From an uncultured Rhodoferax sp. (GTDB lineage: Bacteria > Pseudomonadota > Gammaproteobacteria > Burkholderiales > Burkholderiaceae_C): a DNA stretch of 64,000 bases. The DNA lies in NCBI RefSeq assembly GCF_946221635.1, contig NZ_CAMIHB010000003.1:62001-126000 (forward strand), given 5' to 3'. Shown one piece after another: positions 32,141 through 44,595 of the stretch. Made by a program: the position numbers and the translations under genes. The notes beneath the pieces were generated by a model. It was not told where the DNA came from, did no database searches, and saw only the letters and a list, made by a program, of their open reading frames with translations. The number at the start of each line of letters is the position of its first letter. The stretch's first letter is position 1.

Positions 32141-34452
32141 GCCCGCACCCCCTGAATCTTGGCCGGTACCTTCGGCTCCGGCGCATCGCTTTCCAGCTTG
32201 CCGCCATCCTGCATGGCCCAGAGGTGGGCGTACAGGCCCTGGGGCTTCTGGATCAGGGCTTCATGGGGGCCCATTTCTACAATGTTGCCCTTCTCCATGA
32301 CGATGATGCGGTGGGCGCTTCTGACTGCAGACAGGCGGTGGGCAATGATCAGGACAGTACGGCCCTTGCAGATGTGGGCCATGTTCTTCTGGATGATGGC
32401 CTCGCTCTCGTAGTCCAGCGCACTGGTGGCTTCGTCCAGGATCAGGATGCGGGGATTGGTGAAGAGCGCGCGGGCAATGGCCACACGCTGGCGTTGGCCA
32501 CCCGACAAGCTACCACCTTGCTCGCCCACCACGGTGTCATAGCCTTCGGGCAGTTCGCTGATGAAGTCGTGGGCGCCGGCGAGTTGGGCCACGCGCATGA
32601 CCGCTTCGATGGGAGCGGCCGGGTCGGTGATGGCGATGTTTTCTCGGATGGAGCGGTTGAAGAGCAGGTTTTCTTGAAGGACTACGCCGACTTGGCGGCG
32701 CAGTTGGGCCGCATCGATCAGGCTGATGTCGATGCCGTCGACCAGCAGGCGCCCGCCTTCCGGGCTGTAGAGGCGTTGGACCAGCTTGGTCAGGGTGCTT
32801 TTGCCGGAACCGGAGCGGCCGACGATGCCGATGACTTCGCCGGGGCGGATGTCCAGGCTGACGCCGTTCAAGACCGGGCTGGCTTCGGGGCGGTAGCGGA
32901 AGACGACCTTGTCCAGGGTGATGCGGCCCTTCAGGGCAGGAAGTTGGGCGGTGCTGCTGGGTGGGACTTCGGTGCGGGTGTTGAGGATGTCGCCCAACCT
33001 GGCCACCGAGATACCCGTCTGTTGAAAGTCGGTCCATAGCTGGGCCATACGCATGATGGGCTGGGAGACCCGGCCGGCAAACATGTTGAAGGCGACGAAC
33101 TGACCCACAGTAAGTTGGTTGTCCATCACCAGTTGGGCACCCCACCACAGGGTGGCGGCGTTGACGAGCTTGCCGATGAGGTTGACGCCCTCATGGGCCA
33201 CACTGGCCAGGTTCTGGGTTTTGAAGGAGGCGGAGACGTAGGCGGCGAGCTGGTTGTCCCAGCGCTTGGCGAAGCTGGGCTCCAAAGCGGTGGCTTTGAC
33301 GGTCTGGATGCCGGTCACGGTTTCCACCAGCATGGCCTGGTTTTCTGCACCGCGGGCGAATTTGACATCTAGGCGGGCACGCAGGATGGGGACAACGGCC
33401 AGGGAGAGTCCAAAGTACAAGGGCAGGCTGACCAGGACGATGAGGGTCAGGGGCACGCTGTAGAAGAACATCACCGCGATGAAGACCACCGAGAAGACCA
33501 CGTCCAGCAGCACGGTCATGGCGTTGCCGGTGAGGAAGCTGCGGATGTTCTCCAGCTCACGGACACGGGCGATGGAGTCGCCGACGCGGCGGGCCTGGAA
33601 GTAGGAGAGCGGGAGCTGAATGAGGTGCCGGAAGAGCCGGGCACCGAGTTCGACATCGATGCGGCTGGTGGTGTGGCTGAAGACGTAGGCGCGTAGCGCA
33701 TTCAAAACCGACTCGAATACCACCACGATGACCAGACCGATGACCAGGACGTCCAGGGTGGTCATGCCTTTGTGGACCAGGACCTTGTCCATGACCACCT
33801 GGAAGAACAAGGGAGAGACCAGGGCGAAGAGCTGCAGCATGAAGCTGATCAAGAGCACTTCGCCCAAGAGTTTTCGGTACTTGACGAGGCTGGGGATGAA
33901 CCAGGTGAAGTCGAACTTGGCCAAGGCGCCAGCCAGGGAAGCCCGACTGGTGACGAGGATGAGTTCACCGGTCCACTGGCTGTCGAAGACTTCCGCAGAT
34001 TCGATGGTGGGGCCAGACGAGGCTGAGGGGGCGGCTCCGGGTACCGGCGCCCTCGCCAAGTCCTGAAACAACACGCGCTTGCCATCGCTCTGGGCCAGGA
34101 TGACGACGCGCAAAGAGCCATCGTCGGTGCGCATGACGGCCAATGCTGGCAAAGGCACCAGGCCCAGGCGGGCTAGGGAGGAGCGGCTGAGTTTGGCCTT
34201 GAGGCCCAGATGTTGGGCTGCGCGTAGCAGGTCGTCAGTGGTGACGGTGTCGGTGCTGGCGATCCCCAGTTGGTGGGCCAGGGTGGCGGGGTCGGCGGAG
34301 ATCTGGTGGAAGCGGGCTATGGCGCAGAGAGAAGAAAGCGCGGCTGCTCCTGGCGCGGGAGAGACTGGCTTGGTTCCAGCTTCATGGATGTCCGATGCAG
34401 AAGCGCCGGCCGCGCTGTTCTCTGCCTTGGGTAGGCTGGCTGTCTGGACCAC
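32137..34452 (-). CDS. Type I secretion ABC exporter (HlyB family, C39-like domain)
   Basis: A 771-residue exporter: an N-terminal C39-peptidase-like domain (about 30-170), six hydrophobic helices (about 190-450), then an ABC domain with Walker A GRSGSGKSTL, LSGGQRQRVAIARAL, Walker B ILILDEATSALD and H-loop IAHRLSAV. The segment where true C39 peptidases have their catalytic Cys reads ALSSLCAIARFHQ without the expected DCxxA pattern. It is therefore likely the inactive substrate-docking version that HlyB-type exporters use for RTX cargo. It starts at GTG 34452 behind AGGGAG. First gene of the five-gene operon; composition here is G+C-rich like the chromosome. Confidence 0.95.
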   Translation of the reverse strand: MVQTASLPKAENSAAGASASDIHEAGTKPVSPAPGAAALSSLCAIARFHQISADPATLAHQLGIASTDTVTTDDLLRAAQHLGLKAKLSRSSLARLGLVPLPALAVMRTDDGSLRVVILAQSDGKRVLFQDLARAPVPGAAPSASSGPTIESAEVFDSQWTGELILVTSRASLAGALAKFDFTWFIPSLVKYRKLLGEVLLISFMLQLFALVSPLFFQVVMDKVLVHKGMTTLDVLVIGLVIVVVFESVLNALRAYVFSHTTSRIDVELGARLFRHLIQLPLSYFQARRVGDSIARVRELENIRSFLTGNAMTVLLDVVFSVVFIAVMFFYSVPLTLIVLVSLPLYFGLSLAVVPILRARLDVKFARGAENQAMLVETVTGIQTVKATALEPSFAKRWDNQLAAYVSASFKTQNLASVAHEGVNLIGKLVNAATLWWGAQLVMDNQLTVGQFVAFNMFAGRVSQPIMRMAQLWTDFQQTGISVARLGDILNTRTEVPPSSTAQLPALKGRITLDKVVFRYRPEASPVLNGVSLDIRPGEVIGIVGRSGSGKSTLTKLVQRLYSPEGGRLLVDGIDISLIDAAQLRRQVGVVLQENLLFNRSIRENIAITDPAAPIEAVMRVAQLAGAHDFISELPEGYDTVVGEQGGSLSGGQRQRVAIARALFTNPRILILDEATSALDYESEAIIQKNMAHICKGRTVLIIAHRLSAVRSAHRIIVMEKGNIVEMGPHEALIQKPQGLYAHLWAMQDGGKLESDAPEPKVPAKIQGVRA

Positions 34453-34535
34453 AAAGCTCCCTCAGATCATGGCTCCCTTCGCGAGTGAGGGACGGTTGAA
34501 ATGGGCAGTACTTTACAAACCTTCACAGACCTCGG

Positions 34536-34555
34536 CCATCCCCCATTCGGGTGAA
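34536..34555. promoter_or_regulatory. Inverted repeat TCACCC-N4-GGGKGA, site 2, ahead of the secretion operon
   Basis: On the minus strand this 20-base site matches the one at 3094-3113 in 17 of 20 positions, with one arm mismatch. It lies about 85-105 bases upstream of the exporter GTG, in the 170-base interval that must hold the operon promoter. Nothing else recognisable was seen in 34453-34622. Confidence 0.4.
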
Positions 34556-34622
34556 TTTGCAATGGATTCCACACAAAAAGCAGAATGTTTGCACGCTTTG
34601 TCTCCACCCGTAGACGCCGACC

Positions 34623-35402
34623 CTACTTACCCGCCTGCCTGCGCCAGAGCTGGATGTTCGCCTCAATGAGCTTGTTCATCACCCCCTGCTTGCCCAGCAG
34701 ATGCAGCGCACGCGCGATGCGGCCACGGAGCTCGCCCGTGTTGCAGGCGGATTTGTGGGAGATGGTGAGGTGCAGGTTTTCGTTGCTCAGTGCGGGCGAG
34801 ACGACGCGCAGATCGTTGATCTCCAGCTTGGCCGCGTAGGCCAAGCCCGGGTCTTCCTCGTACAGCAGGTAGTCCACCCGCCCGGCCTGCAGCACCTTGA
34901 GGGCATTCTCCAGGCTGGAGACCGTGTCCACGCGCAGGTGTTCCTTGGCATAGCGGTCAAAGGCTTCGCCAAAGCTGTTGTTGATCACGGTCACGCCCTG
35001 GAGCCCCTGCAGGTCCGCCCACTTGCGGTATTTGATGGGCTTGCTGGCTTGGACCCAGATGACGGAGCGCGTCTCGCGGAAGGCGGGGTAGAAGTAGTCC
35101 ATGTACTCCAGCCGCGGCAGCGTGTAGAAGGCGCCGGCAATCATGTCGGCGCGGCCACTGCGCACCACCTCCTGCACGCGGGCCCAGTTGCCGACGTAGC
35201 GCATCTCCACCGGCACGCCAATCTCCTTGCCCAGCAGCAGCATGAAGTCGGCATTCGCCCCGACCAGGCGGTTGTCGTCCACCGGGTCGCGCCAGAGGTA
35301 AGGCGGGTACTCGGGGTTGCCGGTCACCACCAGCTTGCTGCAGCCCTCGGCCGCCGCGGCCGACAACGGCAGCGCCAGCCACGCCAGCACCCAGCGCAGC
35401 AT
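34623..35402 (-). CDS. Periplasmic amino-acid-type solute-binding protein (family 3)
   Basis: A 259-residue protein with signal peptide MLRWVLAWLALPLSAAAAEG. The mature part is of the SBP_bac_3 type: KLVVTGNPEYPPYLWRDP, GANADFMLLLGKEIGV, RADMIAGAFYTLPRLEYMDYF. I start at ATG 35402, where a GGGGAG sequence and the signal peptide fit; several upstream in-frame starts exist. No permease or ATPase gene is adjacent. It follows the glycogen operon with a 97-base gap and may be read from it or stand alone. Orphan proteins of this type often act as sensors or enzyme-like proteins rather than transport parts. Confidence 0.82.
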   Translation of the reverse strand: MLRWVLAWLALPLSAAAAEGCSKLVVTGNPEYPPYLWRDPVDDNRLVGANADFMLLLGKEIGVPVEMRYVGNWARVQEVVRSGRADMIAGAFYTLPRLEYMDYFYPAFRETRSVIWVQASKPIKYRKWADLQGLQGVTVINNSFGEAFDRYAKEHLRVDTVSSLENALKVLQAGRVDYLLYEEDPGLAYAAKLEINDLRVVSPALSNENLHLTISHKSACNTGELRGRIARALHLLGKQGVMNKLIEANIQLWRRQAGK

Positions 35403-35499
35403 GGCGCTCCCCATGACACGAGCAATCACTCCCATGGTCCAACACCCCAACGGGGTCTCCTTGGCCCTGCCCTGCCCGGCGGCGGCGCCCGAAACGGCC

Positions 35500-37976
<2,477 letters not shown>

Positions 37977-37980
<4 letters not shown>

Positions 37981-39458
37981 GCGTGGATCAGCTTTTGGTA
38001 AAGCGCGGTGTAGTGCCCGGCGGCGGTAGTCCAGTCGAAGGCAAGCTTCATGCCGGTCTGGCGCACGCGGTTCCATTCGGCCTTGCGGTGGTACAGCGCA
38101 AAGGCCCGGCGCACGGCGCGCCGATACTGGTTCTCGTCAAAGGCGTCGAAGACAAAACCCGTCGCGGTCTTGTCTTCCAGGGTTTCCAGGTCGCTGTCGA
38201 CCACGGTATCGGCCAGGCCCCCCACACGGCGCACCAGCGGCAGGCTGCCGTATTTCAGGCCGTACATCTGGGTCAGGCCGCAAGGCTCGAAGCGCGAAGG
38301 CACCAGCGTCACATCGCTGCCCGCAAAGATGCGATGGGCAAAGGCCTCGTCGTAGCCCAGCTTCACGGCCACGCGGCCCGCATGGTCGCGCGCCTGGGCC
38401 ACAAAGGCCTGCTCCAGCCAGGTTTCGCCGCTACCCAGCACCAGCAGTTGGCCGCCACGCGACACGATTTCGTCCACCGCAGCCAGCACCAGCGGCAGGC
38501 CCTTTTGCTCGGTCAGGCGGCTCACCACGGCAAACAGCGGCGCATCGGGCTCCACCGCCAGCCCCATGTCGGCCTGCAGCAGCGCCTTGTTCTGGGCTTT
38601 ACCCACCATGTGCCGCACATCGTAGGAATGGGCAATCAGGGCGTCCCGCTCGGGGTTCCAGACGGTGTCGTCCACCGCATTGAGGATACCGCTGAGCTGC
38701 TGGGAGCGCGCGCGTAACAGGCCATCCAGACCACAGCCCTGCTCCGGCCCCTGGATTTCGCGCGCATAGGTGGGGCTGACGGTGGTGATGTGGTCCGCGT
38801 AAAACAGGCCTGCCTTCATGAACGACAGGTTGCCGTGGAACTCCATGCCGTGCACATGGAAGGCGCGGCCGGGCAGCCCCAGGTCGCCGAACAGCTCGGG
38901 GCCAAACACACCCTGGTAGGCCAGGTTGTGCACCGTGTAGACCGACGGCACGCGGGGGCCGCGCCCCTCGTTCCAGAGGGCCAGGCAGGCCGGGGCCAGC
39001 GCGGCATGCCAGTCATGGCTGTGCACCAACTGGGGGCGCCAATGTGCATCCAGCCCGTGGGCTACATGGGCGGCGGCCAGGCCCAGCGCCGCAAAGCGCC
39101 GATGGTTGTCCGCATACGCGTGCTTGTTGGCATCTTCATAGGGGTTGCCAGGCCGGTCATACAGGCCCGGTGCCAGGAGCACGTAGGCGCCTACGGTCCG
39201 CGAGCCCCGGGACAGTGCGGGCAAGGTGCCAAAGACCACCTCCACACGCTCGCCCCAGGGCATGGTGTAACTGCCCACGGGGGCGGCGCCCTCCAGACCG
39301 GCGCAAATGGCCGGAAAGCCCGGCAGCATCACCCGCACGTCACAGCCCGCGTCCTGCAGGGCAACGGGCAGCGCACCGGCAATGTCGGCCAGCCCTCCGG
39401 TTTTGAGCAAAGGAAAAATCTCGGCACTGACTTGCAGGATGCGCATGGGCTCTTTCAT
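37977..39458 (-). CDS. glgA: Glycogen synthase (ADP-glucose dependent)
   Basis: A 493-residue GT5 enzyme that extends alpha-1,4-glucan from ADP-glucose. The N-terminal KTGGLADIAGALP loop holds the ADP-glucose-binding Lys. Further segments include VHSHDWHAAL, YTVHNLAYQG and the C-terminal PSRFEPCGLTQMYGLKYGSLPLVRRVGGLADTV with the EPCGL motif. ATG 39458 or ATG 39446 (MRILQVSAEI) could be the start; neither has a strong ribosome-binding sequence. It lies 21 bases after glgC. Confidence 0.97.
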
Positions 39459-39479
39459 CTGGAGGGGGCCAACAAGGTT

Positions 39480-40787
<1,308 letters not shown>

Positions 40788-40834
40788 GGTGGTCTCCTCG
40801 TGGTTTTTTTCGGGTGTCTTTGCAGGGGCTGAAA

Positions 40835-42466
40835 TCAGGTCATGACGCTGGGGTGATCCATGCCGGTGTAGTGGCGTACTTTGGCCACCGCCTCGGCCAG
40901 CGCCACCAGGGGCTGCAAGGCCTCCTGCGCGGGCAGGTCCTGGCGGCTGGCATCGGGTTCGTGGCGCTCCAGGTAGACGCGCAAGGTGGCGCCCTCGGTG
41001 CCTGTGCCCGAGAGGCGGAACACCACGCGCGAACCGTCGGTCAGCACGACGCGCACGCCCTGCTTCTGGCTCACACTGCCGTCCACCGGATCGGTGTAGG
41101 CAAAATCATCGGCAAAGGCAATGGGCAGGCCGGCCACCGTGCTGCCGCCCAAAGCGGGCAAGGACGTGCGCAAGGCCGCCATCAGCGCGTCGGCCCTTTC
41201 CGTGGGAATGGCCTCGTAGTCATGGCGCGAGTAGACGCAGCGGCCGTGCTCTTTCCAGAGCGCGCGCACCAGCTGTTCCACGGTCTGGCCGGTCACGGCC
41301 AACAGATTGAGCCAGAACAGCACGGCCCACAGGCCGTCCTTCTCGCGCACATGGCTGGAGCCCGTGCCATAGCTTTCCTCACCGCACAGCGTGACCTTGC
41401 CGGCATCCATGAGGTTGCCGAAAAACTTCCAGCCGGTGGGCGTCTCGAAGCTGGGAATGCCCAGCGCCTTGGCCACGCGGTCCACCGCGGTGGACGTGGG
41501 CATGGAGCGCGCCACGCCGGCGATGCCACTGCGGTAGCCCGGCACCTTGGTGGCATGCGCGGCCAGCACGGCCAGGCTGTCCGATGGCGACACCACAAAC
41601 TTGCGGCCCACCACCATGTTGCGGTCGGCGTCCCCATCACTGGCAGCGCCCATGTCGGGCGCATCGTCCGCAAACAGGTGGGCGATCAGGTCTTCGGCAT
41701 TCACCGGGTTGGGGTCGGGGTGCAGGCCACCAAAATCCTCCAGCGGCTCGGCATTCACCACCGTACCCAGCGGCGCGCCCAGTTCCCCCTCCAGCAAAGC
41801 CTTGGCATAGGGCCCTCCCACGGCGCACATGGCGTCATAGCGCAGGCGGAAACCGCCGGCAAACAATCGGCGGATAGCCGCAAAGTCAAACAGGCCGCGC
41901 ATGACCTCGGCGTAATCCGCCACGGGGTCAATGACGAGGATCTCGGTACCTTCGATACGACTGCTGCCCAGGGCATCCAATGCCACATCGAGCGTGTCTG
42001 TGGTGCGCAGTTGTGTGAGCTGCCGGGTACGGGCGTAGACCGCATCCGTCACCTTCTCGGGCGCGGGGCCGCCGTTGGACACGTTGTACTTGATGCCGAA
42101 GTCGCCATCGGGCCCGCCGGGGTTGTGGCTGGCCGAGAGCACGATGCCGCCACTGGCGCCGTGCTTGCGGATCACGGCGCTTACGGCGGGGGTGGACAGA
42201 ATGCCGCCCTGCCCCACCAGCACGCGCGCATAGCCTTTGGCTGCCGCCATGCGCAGGATGGTCTGGATGGCGACGCGGTTGTGGAAACGCCCGTCGCCGC
42301 CCACCACCAGGGTCTGGCCCGCGGCATCGGGCAGCACGTCAAACAGGGCCTGGACAAAGTTCTCCAGATAGCGCGGCTGCTGGAAGACGGTGACTTTCTT
42401 TCGCAACCCCGAGGTACCGGGACGCTGGCCGTCAAACGGCGTGGTGGGCAAGGTGATAAGGGACAT
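40835..42466 (-). CDS. pgm: Alpha-D-glucose phosphoglucomutase
   Basis: A 543-residue mutase interconverting glucose 6-phosphate and glucose 1-phosphate. It has the opening FDGQRPGTSGLRKKV, the phosphoserine loop VLSASHNPGGPDGDFGIKYN, the metal loop DGDADRNM and the sugar-binding loop CGEESYGTGSSH. The family is the PgmA type that begins around MSLITLPTTPF; I start at ATG 42466, although the frame runs further upstream into glgX. Its place inside the glg operon links hexose phosphate directly to ADP-glucose synthesis. Confidence 0.96.
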   Translation of the reverse strand: MSLITLPTTPFDGQRPGTSGLRKKVTVFQQPRYLENFVQALFDVLPDAAGQTLVVGGDGRFHNRVAIQTILRMAAAKGYARVLVGQGGILSTPAVSAVIRKHGASGGIVLSASHNPGGPDGDFGIKYNVSNGGPAPEKVTDAVYARTRQLTQLRTTDTLDVALDALGSSRIEGTEILVIDPVADYAEVMRGLFDFAAIRRLFAGGFRLRYDAMCAVGGPYAKALLEGELGAPLGTVVNAEPLEDFGGLHPDPNPVNAEDLIAHLFADDAPDMGAASDGDADRNMVVGRKFVVSPSDSLAVLAAHATKVPGYRSGIAGVARSMPTSTAVDRVAKALGIPSFETPTGWKFFGNLMDAGKVTLCGEESYGTGSSHVREKDGLWAVLFWLNLLAVTGQTVEQLVRALWKEHGRCVYSRHDYEAIPTERADALMAALRTSLPALGGSTVAGLPIAFADDFAYTDPVDGSVSQKQGVRVVLTDGSRVVFRLSGTGTEGATLRVYLERHEPDASRQDLPAQEALQPLVALAEAVAKVRHYTGMDHPSVMT

Positions 42467-42486
42467 GGTGGACTCGCAGGGAAAGA

Positions 42487-44580
42487 CTAAAGAGGGGCTG
42501 CACTGGCCAGCAGCAGGCTTTGACCTGGCAGCCACAAACGCTCGGACAGGGGCAGCGGATGGGTGTTGCCGCAGTCCGTTTCCAGGCGCTGCAGCCACTG
42601 GCAACCAGCGGGGGGTGGGGGCAGGACGAATTCCATCGTGTGCGGCCTGGGGTTGAGCAGCAACAGGCAAGCGGGCGATGGCTGGGTCGCCTGCGCGCCC
42701 GGGCTGAGTTGCAAGACCAGGGCGTTGTCCTGCGGGTGGTGCCAGTCGGTGTGCACCAGCGTCTGGCCTTGTGCCCCCCACCATTGCGAAATGGGACCAC
42801 GCGCGCTGCCCATGGCATCCATGCCACGCCACCAGGCGCGGCTTTGCAGCAGCGGCAGTTCCGCACGCAAGGCAATGGCATGCGCCACAAAGGCGGTGAG
42901 TGCCGTATCGGCCTTCTCCCAGTGCAGCCAGGTGGTGGCGTTGTCCTGGCAATAGGCGTTGTTGTTGCCCCCCTGACTCTGGCCGAACTCGTCCCCCGCC
43001 AGCAGCATGGGCGTCCCCAAGGACCAGAACAGGCTGGCCAGCAGCACGCGCTTCTGGCGCAGGCGCCGCGCCAATACCTCGGGGTCGCCGCTTGGGCCCT
43101 CCACGCCGTTGTTGACGCTGAGGTTGTGGCCATGGCCGTCGCGGTTGTTTTCCCCATTGGCCTCGTTGTGGCGCTGGGCGTAGCTCACCAGATCGGTCAG
43201 CGTGAAGCCATCGTGCGCGGTGATGAAGTTGACGCTGCTGTGCGCGGCGCGGCGCGCGGGCGCGAAGGCTTCGGCCGAACCGGCCAGGCGGTGTGCCAGG
43301 TCGGCCCGCGTGGCATGGTGCTGCAGCCAGGCGCTGCGCTGGGTGTCGCGGAAGCGGTCATTCCACTCCAGCCAACCGGGGGGGAAATGCCCCATCTGGT
43401 AACCGCCTGGCCCGATGTCCCAAGGCTCTGCCACCATGGTGCAATTGCGCAGCACCGGGTCTTGCGCCACCGCCAACAAAAACGGCGCCTGCGGATCGAA
43501 GCGGTGCTGTTGCTCCGCACCAGCACGCGCCAGCACCGGCGCCAGATCGAAACGAAAGCCGTCCACCCCAAACTCGCGCACCCAGCCGCGCAGGCTGTCC
43601 ATCACGGTGCGCAATACCAAAGGCTGGTTCAGGTTGACGCAATTGCCGCAGCCGGTCCAGTTGGCATAGAGCGCGGGGTTGGCCGGGTCCAGGTGGTAGT
43701 AGGTCTGGTTGTCGATACCGCGCAGGCTCAGTGTGGGGCCCAGCTCATCGGTCTCACCGGTGTGGTTGTAGACCACGTCCAAAATCACTTCCAGCCCTGC
43801 GGCGTGCAGCGCGTCGACCAGGGCGCGCAGTTCGCTGCGCGGGCTGGTGCCCGGTGTGCCGCTCCAGTAGCGCTGCTCGGGTGCGTTCCAGGCAATCGGG
43901 CTGTAGCCCCAGTAATTGGTGAGGCCCATGCGCAGCAGCCGCACCTCGTCGGCGCGCTGGGCCACCGGCATGAGGCAGACGGTGGTGACGCCCAGAGCCT
44001 GCAGGTGGGCAATGGCGGCCGGATGGGCCATGCCGGCATAGGTACCGCGCAATTCGGCGGGGATCTTCGGGTGTAGGGCGGTAAAGCCCTTGAGGTGCAC
44101 CTCGTAGAACACGCGCCGCCCCGGGTCCATGGGCGGGCGCAGTGCCACGGGCGGCAGGTCCTGCACCACGCGCGCCTTGAGCGCGGTGGCGGCGTTGTCG
44201 CGCGGGTCGGGCCGCAGGGGGTCACCCGGCACATGGCCCAGGTGGATGTCGTCGCCGTCGTAGCACCCCAGCACCTCGCGTGCGCACGGATCCAGCAGCA
44301 GCTTGGCCGGGTTGAAGCGCTGGCCCTGGGCCGGATCCCAGGGGCCGTGCACGCGCCAGCCATAGACCTGGCCCACACGCGCACCCGGCACCAGACCATG
44401 CCACAACCCATCCTGCGGGCCATGCATGGAAAGGCGCTGCAACTCATGCTCGCCTCTTTCGTCAAAGAGGCACAGCTCCACGGCATGGGCATGGGGCGCA
44501 GCAAGGCAGAAGTGCACGCCCTGCTCAGACCATTGCGCCCCCAATGTCTGGGTGTGGCCGGGTTGCAGGATGAATGCCAT
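42487..44580 (-). CDS. glgX: Glycogen debranching enzyme (GlgX type)
   Basis: A 697-residue GH13 isoamylase-type enzyme that removes short alpha-1,6 branches left by phosphorylase. An N-terminal CBM48-like domain (GVHFCLAAPHAHAVELCLFDE) precedes the TIM-barrel motifs DVVYNHTGE, DGFRFDLAPVL (nucleophile Asp), VAEPWDIGPGG (acid Glu) and NFITAHDGFT. Start ATG 44580 is 15 bases after the glgB stop. Length and motifs are complete. Confidence 0.95.
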   Translation of the reverse strand: MAFILQPGHTQTLGAQWSEQGVHFCLAAPHAHAVELCLFDERGEHELQRLSMHGPQDGLWHGLVPGARVGQVYGWRVHGPWDPAQGQRFNPAKLLLDPCAREVLGCYDGDDIHLGHVPGDPLRPDPRDNAATALKARVVQDLPPVALRPPMDPGRRVFYEVHLKGFTALHPKIPAELRGTYAGMAHPAAIAHLQALGVTTVCLMPVAQRADEVRLLRMGLTNYWGYSPIAWNAPEQRYWSGTPGTSPRSELRALVDALHAAGLEVILDVVYNHTGETDELGPTLSLRGIDNQTYYHLDPANPALYANWTGCGNCVNLNQPLVLRTVMDSLRGWVREFGVDGFRFDLAPVLARAGAEQQHRFDPQAPFLLAVAQDPVLRNCTMVAEPWDIGPGGYQMGHFPPGWLEWNDRFRDTQRSAWLQHHATRADLAHRLAGSAEAFAPARRAAHSSVNFITAHDGFTLTDLVSYAQRHNEANGENNRDGHGHNLSVNNGVEGPSGDPEVLARRLRQKRVLLASLFWSLGTPMLLAGDEFGQSQGGNNNAYCQDNATTWLHWEKADTALTAFVAHAIALRAELPLLQSRAWWRGMDAMGSARGPISQWWGAQGQTLVHTDWHHPQDNALVLQLSPGAQATQPSPACLLLLNPRPHTMEFVLPPPPAGCQWLQRLETDCGNTHPLPLSERLWLPGQSLLLASAAPL

Positions 44581-44595
44581 AGGTGGAAATCCGTT

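Noticed and set aside
34623..35402. A complete ABC importer next to the glycogen operon
   Set aside because: Only a binding protein is present; neither permease nor ATPase gene is adjacent.
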